DNA from: Candidatus Bathyarchaeota archaeon
Lineage (GTDB): Archaea > Thermoproteota > CALKCG01 > B24 > DRYS01
Assembly: GCA_018396535.1 (NCBI GenBank)
Contig: JAGTQC010000002.1
Coordinates: 135,152 to 199,151, forward strand
Direction of reading: 5' to 3'
DNA length: 64,000 nt
The notes under the pieces were generated by a model. That model worked only from the letters and a program-made list of their open reading frames with translations. It made no database searches and was not told the origin of the DNA. A program made the position numbers and the translations under genes. Positions 1 to 8,345 of this stretch are shown in pieces; position 1 is the stretch's first letter, and every line of letters begins with the position of its first letter.

Positions 1-49
1 CGTTTGCCACATCTTTTATTGCTAAATCCAGCGTTATTACACTGAAAAG
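1..49 (-). pseudogene. VapC-like PIN toxin fragment, cut by window edge
   Basis: The minus strand, read in the same frame as the antitoxin remnant and directly after its TGA, gives LFSVITLDLAIKDVAN. This resembles the middle of VapC PIN-domain toxins, where a 'TLDLAI.E.AN.LWK'-type segment follows the first catalytic region. The N-terminal 35-45 residues, including the first metal-binding Asp, are not present between the antitoxin stop and this segment. It therefore looks like a deleted gene rather than an intact one. The rest lies outside the window. The assignment rests on a short match and on its position next to an antitoxin. Confidence 0.3.
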
Positions 50-286
50 TCAACGACTCTCACAATCTTCCCTCATAGACTTCTCGGAGAAGCCTAACTC
101 GCTCGACCTTACATCCCTTAAGATAACATCCCCCTTCTCAATCATCCTTTTGATCTTCACCTTCCATGCCAGTTCCTCTAACTATTTTCTAATCTCTTCA
201 CCTATATCTAGGCCGTTTTCTTCCAACATTTTCTTGATCTCTTCTCTAACCATGATGCCGATCACAGTGCTCGTAAACGCCACCAT
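50..286 (-). pseudogene. VapB-type antitoxin remnant with an internal stop
   Basis: Reading from ATG at 286 gives an N-terminus like that of archaeal VapB antitoxins (TSTVIGIMVREEIKKMLEEN, then GLDIGEEIRK). An in-frame TAG follows (complement of 182-184). The frame then stays open for the characteristic tail LEELAWKVKIKRMIEKG and GFSEKSMREDCESR, ending with TGA at 50-52. Known relatives carry a Tyr or Arg at the position of the TAG, so one point mutation has probably broken the gene. A truncated VapC-like segment follows. About 78 codons fits the family size. The pair reads as a dead toxin-antitoxin locus. Confidence 0.55.
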
Positions 287-394
287 AATAATTATCGTCT
301 ACAAATCTATAAAAATTTCTGTCTATATAAAACAAAACAAGATAAATTAGATTATACTTGTCAACACATAAAGTCTTACATGCAGTAAGATTTT

Positions 395-898
395 ATGCTC
401 TTGAATTCAATATTTCCATTTCTAATTTATTTAGGAAATACGCTCAACTATAAGATGATGTTTATGATCGGCAACACATTCATAGGCTTACCGCATGTAT
501 TAGCCGCATTTGCTCCAAATTTAATCACAGCGGCGGCAGTCTGGTTTTTGCACGACATTATTGGCGCATCTATATCCACACCAGCCTAACAAACGCTAAT
601 GCAAATCTATGCAAGAGATGATCAAAGGGCAAAAGACATTAACATGGTATCGCTGTTTGGAACAATCGGCGTAATAGTCGGCCCAGCTATAGGCGGCTTC
701 CTAGCGGGAATAAACATCAACCTGCCCTTCATCATCGGTGGAACTATAATTACTGCGGCAACAATAACTTTAGCACCACTAAAATACTAATGTACCTCTG
801 AGGAGAGTGAAGAAAGAAGGTGTTCCTCTGGATTAAAGGATACCATAGCCTTTGAAGAAAGTAAAATATCAACTATCCGTGAACAGGGAACATTCTAA
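395..898 (+). pseudogene. Decayed major facilitator superfamily transporter, N-terminal half only
   Basis: One reading frame from ATG 395 gives three to four hydrophobic segments typical of MFS helices 3-6. It includes the helix 4-5 loop IYARDDQRAKDINMVSLFG and the helix 5 motif IGVIVGPAIGGFLAG. In-frame stops fall at 587-589, where the frame simply continues, and at 788-790. After the second stop the frame stays open to 896-898 with a polar linker (GLKDTIAFEES) like the central loop of MFS proteins. Helices 1-2 and the whole C-terminal half are missing. I see neither an alternative reading that restores the protein nor a mobile element next to it. Confidence 0.55.
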
Positions 899-962
899 TT
901 TTATAAGAAAGCCCTTCTACTGAATAGTAAAAATTTGAGAACTAAATAACAGTGGTGAAAAA

Positions 963-2258
963 ATGACATCTGTGGCAGTGCTAGGCGGTGGTTGGGCCGG
1001 TATTCTCTTTGGCTTAGAATATAAGTTAAGAAAACCAAACGCTAGAGTTGTGATTTTGGAGAAGCAGAGAACCGTAGGCGGTTTGCTTAGAAGCGAGAAA
1101 ATAAATGGTCATTTGTTCGATATTGGCGGAAGCCATGTTATTTTTTCGAGGAACAAAACAATTTTAAATAGAATGCTTGAAATTATTGATGATGTTCTTG
1201 AAGTACCGAGAAAATCTTTCATAGCGTTATCCCGTCACTTTGTCCCTTATCCTCTCGAAAACAACCTTAACGCTCTCCCTGAAGAGGATAAAATTGATGC
1301 GTTAATATCGTTTCTTGAAGCATGGAAGCTAAGACCAGATGACTTTATTCCTAAAAATTTTCGGGATTGGATTCACAACTTTTTTGGCAATTGGATTGCT
1401 GAAAAATATCTTGTCCCATATAATTTGAAGATCTGGAAGAGACCATTAGAGAATATTGATGTTGACTGGATATATACACCAGGTAGATTGCCGATTCCTG
1501 ACTGGAGGGATGTTGTTAGGTCAGCCATGGGACAATTAACCATAGGCTATATTGAACAGTCAAGGTTTTATTATCCGAGATATGGCGGAATTCAAAGAAT
1601 ATTTGATTGCGCGATGGGCATGGCCTACAGATATGGCGTGCGTTATATTAAAGGCTATAATGTGGTGAGCATTAAGCGCGTAAATGATGGCTGGTTCATA
1701 AATAATGAAATATACTGTAAGAAAATTGTTAGTTCGATTCCATTAAATGAACTTGTCAAACTCATGGAAGCCCCAGAACATATTATTAGATTGGCTGAGC
1801 AACTCGATTATAATAGAGTGTTAGTAGTTGGCTTAGCTATAAGGAAGCCAGCGCCAGAGCAGCACTGGATATATGTTCCAGCTCCAGACATACCCTTCCA
1901 TAGATACGCATGGATATCGAACTATAGCCCATTAAACGCTCCTCCAGGAAGATCAACGCTAATAGTGGAGGTTACCATACCACCAAACCAGCCAGTTAAT
2001 GCTGAAAAATATGTTGAGGAAACTCTTCAAGGACTAGAGGAACTTGGTGTTGTTAAAAGGGAAGAAATAATATTTGTAAAGGCTTGGCTACATGAATATG
2101 GCTACCCAGTCCATACAACAACATCAAACAGGGCAAGAAGTGAAGTACTTCATTGGCTTAATGAGTGGGGCATAACTCCTATTGGACGATGGGGTTGTTG
2201 GCAATACTGGAATATGGATAAAGTTTATGAAGATATTATAGAAAAGTCGTCGTTTTAG
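963..2258 (+). CDS. UDP-galactopyranose mutase-like FAD-dependent oxidoreductase
   Basis: This 431-residue protein has an N-terminal FAD-binding Rossmann fold: VLGGGWAGIL near residue 6, the ribose-binding Glu in VVILEKQRTVGGLL near 32, then HLFDIGGSHVIF. The layout is that of UDP-galactopyranose mutase and the wider amine-oxidase/protoporphyrinogen-oxidase class. The neighbours are glycosyltransferases and a sugar epimerase, which supports a role in making an activated sugar for surface glycans or glycolipids. Whether it is a true mutase cannot be shown here, because diagnostic substrate Arg and Tyr residues would need an alignment. The ATG has a short GGTG motif just upstream. It is the first intact gene of the left island. 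Confidence 0.7.
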   Translation: MTSVAVLGGGWAGILFGLEYKLRKPNARVVILEKQRTVGGLLRSEKINGHLFDIGGSHVIFSRNKTILNRMLEIIDDVLEVPRKSFIALSRHFVPYPLENNLNALPEEDKIDALISFLEAWKLRPDDFIPKNFRDWIHNFFGNWIAEKYLVPYNLKIWKRPLENIDVDWIYTPGRLPIPDWRDVVRSAMGQLTIGYIEQSRFYYPRYGGIQRIFDCAMGMAYRYGVRYIKGYNVVSIKRVNDGWFINNEIYCKKIVSSIPLNELVKLMEAPEHIIRLAEQLDYNRVLVVGLAIRKPAPEQHWIYVPAPDIPFHRYAWISNYSPLNAPPGRSTLIVEVTIPPNQPVNAEKYVEETLQGLEELGVVKREEIIFVKAWLHEYGYPVHTTTSNRARSEVLHWLNEWGITPIGRWGCWQYWNMDKVYEDIIEKSSF

Positions 2259-2313
2259 AGGGGCTACTTTTAAAGAGGATTATTTGCCTATAAAGGTTGG
2301 GGGGTAGCGAAAG

Positions 2314-3057
2314 GTGGAAGCAAGAATCCTGACACTGTTTTTAACTAGAGACGCATCAACTTTTGTGTATAAGAACTACGAGAAGGTGAAATTTCAAGAG
2401 GGAGTTGAGCAGGAAATTTATGTTGTGTCAGCTGAACCTATTCCTATAGAAAATAATATTGTTGTTCCTGTTCCTCGGAATTATCCGCTTCCCATAAGAA
2501 TTGGTGTTACTATTAATGAAGCATTGAGACGCTTCAACCTAAGCAAGTACACTCATATCTTCAAGGTGGATGGTGACGTTAATCTGCCACACGATTATCT
2601 TGCCAACCTTCTAGCCAAGAAGGCACCGTTAGCTGGCAGAGGTGCTGCTATGCTTATCTCTGTTAAATTTTTGCAGAAAGTCCTTAAAGGTAAATATCCG
2701 ATCAGCTACTGTGATGACGGTTACGTCTCCGCAGTTTCTGTTGCATGCGGTTATTGGCCGCCCGAGTATGATGGAGAGGATTTGCTTTGGTTCTGCCGCA
2801 TTTATCAGCCAAGTAGAGAGTATTCTTATGGTCGCGAGTATTATAAGTGGGGGCTTCCGCTATCCGTTTTTATTCTACTCTTACCGCAATTATTCGTTAC
2901 AAGACGACGAGACTTAAAGAGTCTTATTTATAATCTTGTTGGCTATCTTTCTGCTCTTCTCAACAAAGAGAAAAGATATCCATGGTGGAGGAGTTATGCT
3001 TACTACCGTGTAAAGCACCTAGTATCTAAACTCGATAAACTTATTACTGGGAGGTGA
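2314..3057 (+). CDS. GT-A fold glycosyltransferase (family 2-like)
   Basis: A 247-residue protein with a DxD-type metal and nucleotide-sugar site, FKVDGDVNLP, around residue 85. Before it lies a segment like the middle of family 2 enzymes (IRIGVTINEALRRF), and after it an acidic DDGYVS and EYDGEDLLWF pattern. The N-terminus is shorter than in classical family 2 enzymes. A GTG start is used, preceded by a G-rich stretch at 2299-2304. The next glycosyltransferase begins 6 bases after the stop, so the two are probably co-transcribed. The acceptor sugar is unknown. Confidence 0.65.
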   Translation: MEARILTLFLTRDASTFVYKNYEKVKFQEGVEQEIYVVSAEPIPIENNIVVPVPRNYPLPIRIGVTINEALRRFNLSKYTHIFKVDGDVNLPHDYLANLLAKKAPLAGRGAAMLISVKFLQKVLKGKYPISYCDDGYVSAVSVACGYWPPEYDGEDLLWFCRIYQPSREYSYGREYYKWGLPLSVFILLLPQLFVTRRRDLKSLIYNLVGYLSALLNKEKRYPWWRSYAYYRVKHLVSKLDKLITGR

Positions 3058-3063
3058 GCACTT

Positions 3064-3921
3064 ATGCCTGCTAAAATTTTATCGGTGATCACAACCCTTA
3101 AAGATGACCCAAAAATAGTTATTACTTCTCTTCTCAACCAAACAGTTAAGCCTCAGCGAATAATCGTAGTTTGCGGTACGCGTGCAATTTATAATAAAGT
3201 TTCCTTACTTAAGGGTAAGCTGCCTGTACCGTTAGAGGCAATATATGTTAAGCCAAACATGCAAGAGCATGTGGGCGTTCGTGTGGGCAAGGCTATTAAT
3301 GCAGCTTTATCAACTATCAATTTAGGTGAATTTAACTATATTCTTAAGCTTGATGCTGATATTATCCTATCAAGGCGGTGTCTCGAGAAAAGCTTAGGTG
3401 TAAGCGCCGACTTAGTTGGGCTAGGTCCCTTTATGTTGGTAAATATGAAGCCATTTATATATCTGCTTGGCGGTAAATGGCCAGAGACTCCAGCTGATGA
3501 CTCATATATTTGCTTATCCTTTATAAGTAGAGGATTAAAATATGAACCATTACCTCAAGATGTTGTGGTTCTGAAAAAAGGTGGTGTGGGTGGAGGGTGG
3601 AGATACTATTTTCTTCGAGGAGTTGATTATTATCGATCAGGCATATGTCCATTGAGAATGTTTAGAATAGTTTTAAAATTAATACGCGCCAGACGTACGC
3701 TCCTACCAACTTTCACGTTTCTCGGCTACCTAACAGCTCTCTTTAAACACAAACCTTTTTACTCATTCGCGCCAATTATATTTAGGAAAAGTTGTACAGA
3801 GGGAATTTTTCGTCGATTGAAAAAACTTAAACGTCTGCTGAGCAAGTTTCACCATGTTAAATTTATATCTTATTTTGAGGCAGTTTTAATGATGTCTTGG
3901 CTTAGGTTAATCTTTCTTTAA
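3064..3921 (+). CDS. Glycosyltransferase family 2-like protein
   Basis: A 285-residue protein opening with the family 2 signature region (ILSVITTLKDDPKIVITSLL, then NQTVKPQRIIVV) and a DxD site KLDADIIL near residue 98. The tail is basic with a hydrophobic stretch (TFLGYLTALFKHKPF), which suggests membrane association. It shares its overall plan with the gene just upstream, so an old duplication is possible. Its last 15 bases overlap the end of the converging glycosyltransferase gene on the other strand. The likely role is assembly of a surface polysaccharide or glycolipid; the linkage formed is unknown. Confidence 0.65.
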   Translation: MPAKILSVITTLKDDPKIVITSLLNQTVKPQRIIVVCGTRAIYNKVSLLKGKLPVPLEAIYVKPNMQEHVGVRVGKAINAALSTINLGEFNYILKLDADIILSRRCLEKSLGVSADLVGLGPFMLVNMKPFIYLLGGKWPETPADDSYICLSFISRGLKYEPLPQDVVVLKKGGVGGGWRYYFLRGVDYYRSGICPLRMFRIVLKLIRARRTLLPTFTFLGYLTALFKHKPFYSFAPIIFRKSCTEGIFRRLKKLKRLLSKFHHVKFISYFEAVLMMSWLRLIFL

Positions 3922-4668
3922 TTTCTTTATAATCCATCCGCAGATTACTAATGGGCGAAGCCTAAAAACTGAGTGAGCTAAGGTTTTCATAAACCCAACT
4001 CCCAAATCATATCTTGCATCTCCTGAAGAGAGCTGCCCTCTTACAACTTTCATTAGCGTGTTTTCACGTATATGCCAAACAAATACCTTATGCATATATA
4101 TGCTTCTGTAACCTAACTTTCTCAGCCTAATATCAAGGTCTGTGTCTGGTGCGGATGTATCTTTAAAGCCACCGATCTCATGGAGAACCTCTCTTCTTAT
4201 CACCCTTGCAGCTCCCCTGGGTTCCCTTCCAAACGGTGTTATTTCATGAGTTTTTTCCCATGCATAAATTATGCGATTAAGCAGGGTTGAGGGGTAGGTT
4301 TCTACCCTCGCTGAGACTGATGCTATATTTCCTCTGATTAACGGCAGCATTTCCTTGAAGAAATTTTCTGGTAGAATTATGTCCGCATCTACTATGCTTA
4401 TGTATTTTCCTGAGGAGTTTAGGAATCCTGTTTGTAGGGATTCGGCGTAGCTGTTTTTCCACCTCTTCCACGTCTTAATTATAAGCTTCTCGACGTTGAA
4501 TCTCTTCGCTATTTCCGCGGTATTATCGCTGCATCGGTCGGCGACGAAAACTATTTCGCCATTAATGCCCTTTAAGGCTCTTCTAACGCTTGCTAGACAT
4601 TTTCCAACGTATTTTTCTTCATTGTGCGCACAGGTGATGACTGATACCAGCGGCTCCTCCATTAACAA
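3907..4668 (-). CDS. Glycosyltransferase family 2
   Basis: A 253-residue protein with the canonical N-terminus of inverting GT2 enzymes (PLVSVITCAHNEEKYVGKCL), the DRCSDNTAEIAKRF helix, and the metal-binding SIVDADIILPENFF near residue 93. Further along are GAARVIRREVLHEIGGF and DTDLDIRLRKLG, which match the acceptor loop and the 'ED' catalytic base region (here DTDLD). A C-terminal hydrophobic segment (PLVICGWIIKKLKKD) suggests membrane attachment. Its start lies 12 bases downstream of the galE-like gene's stop, so the two probably form one unit. The family assignment is firm; the substrate is unknown. Confidence 0.8.
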   Translation of the reverse strand: MLMEEPLVSVITCAHNEEKYVGKCLASVRRALKGINGEIVFVADRCSDNTAEIAKRFNVEKLIIKTWKRWKNSYAESLQTGFLNSSGKYISIVDADIILPENFFKEMLPLIRGNIASVSARVETYPSTLLNRIIYAWEKTHEITPFGREPRGAARVIRREVLHEIGGFKDTSAPDTDLDIRLRKLGYRSIYMHKVFVWHIRENTLMKVVRGQLSSGDARYDLGVGFMKTLAHSVFRLRPLVICGWIIKKLKKD

Positions 4669-4680
4669 CCACTCCTCTAA

Positions 4681-5601
4681 CTACCCTTTTAGCGCGTTCA
4701 CATACCTTCTTAAACCCTCATCCAATGATATACTTGCCCTAAATCCTAGAACTTCTCTAGCTCTGTTGATGTTTGCACAGCTACGCCTTATATCGCCAGC
4801 TCTTGCCTCAGTATAAATAGGTTTAATGTCTAACCCAAAAATTTTCAGTAGATGTTCGGCGACTTTATTTATGCTTGTCTCCGTGCCGGAGCCTATATTA
4901 AAGGTCATTCCTCCAACTCCCTCAGCTTTCAGGGCGAGCATAAGTGCGTTAACAACATCGCTGATAAATATAAAGTCCCTGGTCTGCTCCCCATCACCAA
5001 ATATGACTGGAGCTCTACCACTCCTTAACGCTTCTATGAAGTTTGATATGACCCCACGGTATGGGCTACGCTCCTGTCCTGGACCATAAACGTTGAAGAG
5101 CCTCAGAATTATAGTTTTAAGCCCATAGGTCTCGTAGAAAACTCTGCAGTAATGCTCAGCCGCAAGCTTACTGACGCCATAGGGGGATAATGGGTTTGTT
5201 GGGTGATTCTCGTCGATAGGTATGTATACTGGTTTGCCGTAAACGGCGCACGATGAAGTGAAGATGAATTTTTCAACATTAGAATTTAAACTCTCCTCGA
5301 GAAGGTTTAATGTCCCAATAACGTTAACCTCATTTATCTTTTTGGGCTTCTTAAATGATAGAGGAATACTGGCGATTGCTGCTAAGTGGAAGATGTAGTC
5401 GGCTTCCTTAACAGTCTCTCTCACAACCTTCCTCCCTCTAATGTCTCCCTTAATTACCTGAAAACTTGGGTTATCTACGTACATTTGGATATTCTCAAGG
5501 CTCCCAGTAAAAAAGTTGTCTAAAACGATAACTTTAAAATCCTCCATGAGAAGCTTACCAACTAGGTGGCTGCCGATAAAGCCTGCACCGCCAGTCACCA
5601 C
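4681..5601 (-). CDS. galE: NAD-dependent sugar epimerase (UDP-glucose 4-epimerase type)
   Basis: An extended short-chain dehydrogenase of about 306 residues. It has the NAD motif TGGAGFIGSHL at the very N-terminus, DNFFTGSLENI, the catalytic Ser in TSSCAVYGKP, and the YxxxK pair in SPYGVSKLAAEHYCR. These are standard for GalE and related UDP-hexose epimerases. The GTG at 5,599-5,601 leaves almost no first beta strand before TGG. The frame stays open upstream (LSVVVV), and a CTG at 5,611-5,613 sits behind a GGTGAG motif, so the true start is probably there. It should supply UDP-galactose or a similar donor to the neighbouring transferases. Confidence 0.8.
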   Translation of the reverse strand: MVTGGAGFIGSHLVGKLLMEDFKVIVLDNFFTGSLENIQMYVDNPSFQVIKGDIRGRKVVRETVKEADYIFHLAAIASIPLSFKKPKKINEVNVIGTLNLLEESLNSNVEKFIFTSSCAVYGKPVYIPIDENHPTNPLSPYGVSKLAAEHYCRVFYETYGLKTIILRLFNVYGPGQERSPYRGVISNFIEALRSGRAPVIFGDGEQTRDFIFISDVVNALMLALKAEGVGGMTFNIGSGTETSINKVAEHLLKIFGLDIKPIYTEARAGDIRRSCANINRAREVLGFRASISLDEGLRRYVNALKG

Positions 5602-5927
5602 AACTACTGACAGCTTATCTCACCAGCCTTACTACATAAACTGTCTAGCTACGCTGAAACTTAACGTTATCCTTGCTATCACAACAAGATAATTAAGTTT
5701 GCTGTGCGATGCTATTTACTATAGCGACTTAATAATAATTCTAAAAACAAAAATAGAGATGTGGATAATGGAATAAGAGCGGCGCGCTACCTCACCGTTA
5801 TGCCTGAATCTAGCGATTATCCGCATATACCGCTTAAGCCTCTCATCATAATCATAGATCATGCTCTTCACACTAAACCCATTATTTCCGAATTTAAAGG
5901 AGGTGAAGGAAATTGAACCATAGAGGT
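5602..5927. other. Gene-poor gap between the sugar cluster and tRNA-Asp
   Basis: About 325 bases with no convincing gene. The minus strand has a 50-codon open frame (5,719-5,871, GTG start, with MIYDYDERLKRYMRIIARFR) that I do not recognise; it may be the stub of a larger gene. On the plus strand a strong Shine-Dalgarno-like AAAGGAGGTGAAGG (about 5,897-5,910) leads only into a short frame running antisense into the tRNA. Both features look like leftovers at a junction. I found no copy of the tRNA 3' end elsewhere in 1-5,900 by eye. Confidence 0.4.
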
Positions 5928-6005
5928 TGGCGCCCTGGGCGGGATTTGAACCCGCGTCCAGCGGGCGACAGCCGCTGATGCTAGGCCGGGCTACACCACC
6001 AGGGC
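5928..6005 (-). tRNA. tRNA-Asp (anticodon GTC)
   Basis: Reading the minus strand, a complete cloverleaf forms. The acceptor stem is GCCCTGG/CCAGGGC, the D stem GTGT/GCAT, the anticodon stem AGCGG/CCGCT with loop CTGTCGC (anticodon GTC), and the T stem GCGGG/CCCGC with loop TTCAAAT. The discriminator is G and CCA is encoded. No intron is present. A TATA-like TTTAATAA on the minus strand (6,037-6,044) is well placed for transcription to start just before the gene. The change in codon style happens at this gene, and tRNA 3' ends are common integration sites. Confidence 0.95.
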
Positions 6006-6147
6006 TTTCTAGGCATTTCTAACTCTCTTAGAAAGCTCCTTATTAAATCTTCTCCATAGGTAGGGTTGGTTTTTAAACTATATCTTACCGCTGAAGGTTA
6101 TGTAGGTAAGAGCTATATGTTTAGATTCTTCTTCCAGTGTAAACTGT

Positions 6148-6723
6148 ATGATTCGTATATTAGCTATAGTAGGTAGTCCTAGGATTGGAGGTAATACGGA
6201 GATATTAGCTAGTGAAGCTCTTAAAGCTGCTGCTGAAGATGGAGTGGAAACTATGATGATTAGACTTGCTGAAAGGGAGGTTAAACCGTGTGATGCTTGT
6301 CTTAGTTGTAGGAGTAGTAGGGAGTGTCGTATAAGGGATGATTTTCAGGAGATATTCGATAGGATGATTGAAGCTGATGGGATAATACTAGCTACACCTG
6401 TATACTTCGGTTCTGCTACACCTCAGATTATGGCTTTACTGAATAGAGCTGGATATCTATCTATGGCTAGGGGTAGGGTTTTCGAGAATAAGGTTGGAGA
6501 GGTGATAGTAGTAGCTAGACGTGCTGGACAGAATTTTACGCTAGCACAATTACTATTCTTCCTTCTACATCAAGGTATGATAATCCCCGGATCCACATAC
6601 TGGACTATAGCCTTCGGTAGGGAGAAGGGTGATGTCCTTAAGGATTTGGAGGGTGTGAATACTGTTAGGAATATGGCTAAGAGGATGGTGTGGCTTATAA
6701 AAAGGATTAAAGGCTTAGAGTAG
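6148..6723 (+). CDS. Iron-sulfur flavoprotein / NADPH-dependent FMN reductase family
   Basis: A 191-residue flavodoxin-fold protein. The FMN phosphate loop is GSPRIGGNTE (about residues 9-18). The compact cysteine motif CDACLSCRSSREC (Cx2Cx2Cx5C, about 48-60) is typical of archaeal iron-sulfur flavoproteins that carry one [4Fe-4S] cluster. TPVYFGSATPQIM matches the second FMN-contact loop. Such proteins transfer electrons from ferredoxin or reduce oxygen species; the partner cannot be read from the sequence. It lies alone, upstream of glnA on the same strand, with about 90 bases between them. Confidence 0.8.
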   Translation: MIRILAIVGSPRIGGNTEILASEALKAAAEDGVETMMIRLAEREVKPCDACLSCRSSRECRIRDDFQEIFDRMIEADGIILATPVYFGSATPQIMALLNRAGYLSMARGRVFENKVGEVIVVARRAGQNFTLAQLLFFLLHQGMIIPGSTYWTIAFGREKGDVLKDLEGVNTVRNMAKRMVWLIKRIKGLE

Positions 6724-6775
6724 ATGAATGTCAATACGCAGTAGTACTTTATAATCTATTCATCAATACAATTAA

Positions 6776-6785
6776 TATTTAAATA
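6776..6785 (+). promoter_or_regulatory. TATA box of glnA
   Basis: TATTTAAATA matches the archaeal TATA consensus. With initiation about 25 bases downstream, transcription would start near 6,805. This puts the ATG at 6,815, not the in-frame TTG at 6,791, inside the mRNA. Confidence 0.5.
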
Positions 6786-6814
6786 GACGTTTGTCAACAT
6801 ATTTAAGGATCGTT

Positions 6815-8278
6815 ATGTACAGCGGAGCTATCGAGGAAGCTATAAAGATCCTTAGGGAGAATAACGTTAGATGGGTTCATACATCCTTCGTGGATATAAG
6901 GGGTATTATGCATGATATAGTCGTACCTGCTAGAGAATATCTAGAAGGTAATGCCTTTAGATATGGTATAGGGTTCGATGGCTCATCTGTGAAGGGTTTT
7001 AGAGATGTAGAGGAATCTGATATGGTTTTGATACCAGATCCTAAAACCCTAGCTGTGATACCGTGGATAAGGGAGGAGGCTCAGAGAAGCGCCATAATCT
7101 TGGGGGATGTCTACGAATCCTATGGCGAAGCTGAGCCTTCTGAAGCATGTCCACGTGGATATGTAGCGAAGCGTATCGAAAGGTTATGTGAAGAAGCAGG
7201 GTTAACAGCGTTTATAGGAGCGGAGATGGAGCATTTTGTATTCAAATCCGTAGATCCGACTAAACTCGTATGGGATTTATGGGTTAGCCCAGGTGGTCAC
7301 GGATTTGAGATGTGGGGTGCACCTAGGATACTCCCTGAATCACCGGAGATATCTCCTGGCGGATATGTAGTTAAGCCTAGGGATGCATATCTACGTCCAC
7401 CACCTGAGGATACGACACTCGAATATCGTAATGAAGTTGCTTCGATACTAGAGGATAGCTTCGGGTTTAGGATAGAGAGACACCATCATGAAGTAGCTAC
7501 AGCAGGTCAAGTTGAGGTAAACTTCAGATTCGGTAGGCTTACAGAGACCGCTGATAGAGTAGTATACTACAAGTTTGTAGCTAAGAATATCGCTAGGATA
7601 CGTGGACTCATAGCTACCTTTATGCCTAAACCCGTATACCTCGATAATGCTAGCGGTATGCATGTACATGTATCTCTATGGAGTGAAGGTAGGAATATAA
7701 TGTATGATGAAGACGATAGTTACGCTGAGCTAAGCCAGGAAGCTAGATACTTCATCGGAGGCTTACTAGAGCATGCTCGAGCATTAACAGCTATATGCTG
7801 CCCTACAGTCAACTCGTATAAGAGGCTTGTACCCGGGTTTGAGGCTCCTATATATTTGATATGGTCTAGACGTAATAGATCAGCCCTAGTTAGGGTGCCG
7901 ATGTATCTCAAGGGATCAGAATATGCTTCACATAAGCGTATCGAATATCGTGCAGTCGATCCTTCATGCAACCCCTATCTCGCATTCTCATGTATAATCG
8001 CAGCTGGGTTCGACGGTATAAGAAGGAAGATTGATCCAGGCGATCCTGTAGATGAGAATGTATACAAGCTCCCAGATGAGAGGCGTAGAGCATTAGGTAT
8101 AAGAGAGCTTCCAAGTACGCTTAGAGAAGCTTTAGAAGAGATGGAGACTGATGATGTTATCCATCGTACACTAGGTAGTCATCTATTCGATAGATTTATA
8201 GAATATAAGATGGAGGAGTGGAGGCAGTACTCCATGTACATCACTCCATGGGAGATAGTGAAGTATCTAGATTGCTAA
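6815..8278 (+). CDS. glnA: Glutamine synthetase (type I family)
   Basis: ATP-dependent synthesis of glutamine from glutamate and ammonia. Motifs run in order: FGFDGSS-type segment GIGFDGSSVKGF, GAEMEHFVF (metal Glu), HHHEVATAGQVEVNFRF, SGMHVHVSLW (ammonium/metal site), NSYKRLVPGFEAP (ATP site) and KRIEYRAVDPSCNPYLAF. The protein is about 487 residues from ATG 6,815; a TTG at 6,791 would add eight residues but probably lies upstream of the transcript start. The usual 'GQHEI' is GQVEV here, a mild deviation. Two small RAM-domain proteins follow directly, suggesting local amino-acid-responsive control. GlnA-like enzymes acting on polyamines share this fold, so the exact substrate is likely but not proven. 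Confidence 0.85.
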   Translation: MYSGAIEEAIKILRENNVRWVHTSFVDIRGIMHDIVVPAREYLEGNAFRYGIGFDGSSVKGFRDVEESDMVLIPDPKTLAVIPWIREEAQRSAIILGDVYESYGEAEPSEACPRGYVAKRIERLCEEAGLTAFIGAEMEHFVFKSVDPTKLVWDLWVSPGGHGFEMWGAPRILPESPEISPGGYVVKPRDAYLRPPPEDTTLEYRNEVASILEDSFGFRIERHHHEVATAGQVEVNFRFGRLTETADRVVYYKFVAKNIARIRGLIATFMPKPVYLDNASGMHVHVSLWSEGRNIMYDEDDSYAELSQEARYFIGGLLEHARALTAICCPTVNSYKRLVPGFEAPIYLIWSRRNRSALVRVPMYLKGSEYASHKRIEYRAVDPSCNPYLAFSCIIAAGFDGIRRKIDPGDPVDENVYKLPDERRRALGIRELPSTLREALEEMETDDVIHRTLGSHLFDRFIEYKMEEWRQYSMYITPWEIVKYLDC

Positions 8279-8345
8279 AAATCTAAGATATGAAAGTATA
8301 AGTAGGTTTACATACACTAGGAATTTCTATAGGTGTCTACCGGGG

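Noticed and set aside
50-286. TAG in the VapB remnant as a recoded (pyrrolysine) codon
   Set aside because: Neighbouring toxin sequence is also damaged and no pyrrolysine genes are in view; a point mutation is simpler. The URO-D pseudogene also mixes TAG and TGA with frameshifts.
150-350. 66-codon plus-strand frame at the left end
   Set aside because: Ser/Ile/Phe-rich antisense of the VapB remnant, with no family features.
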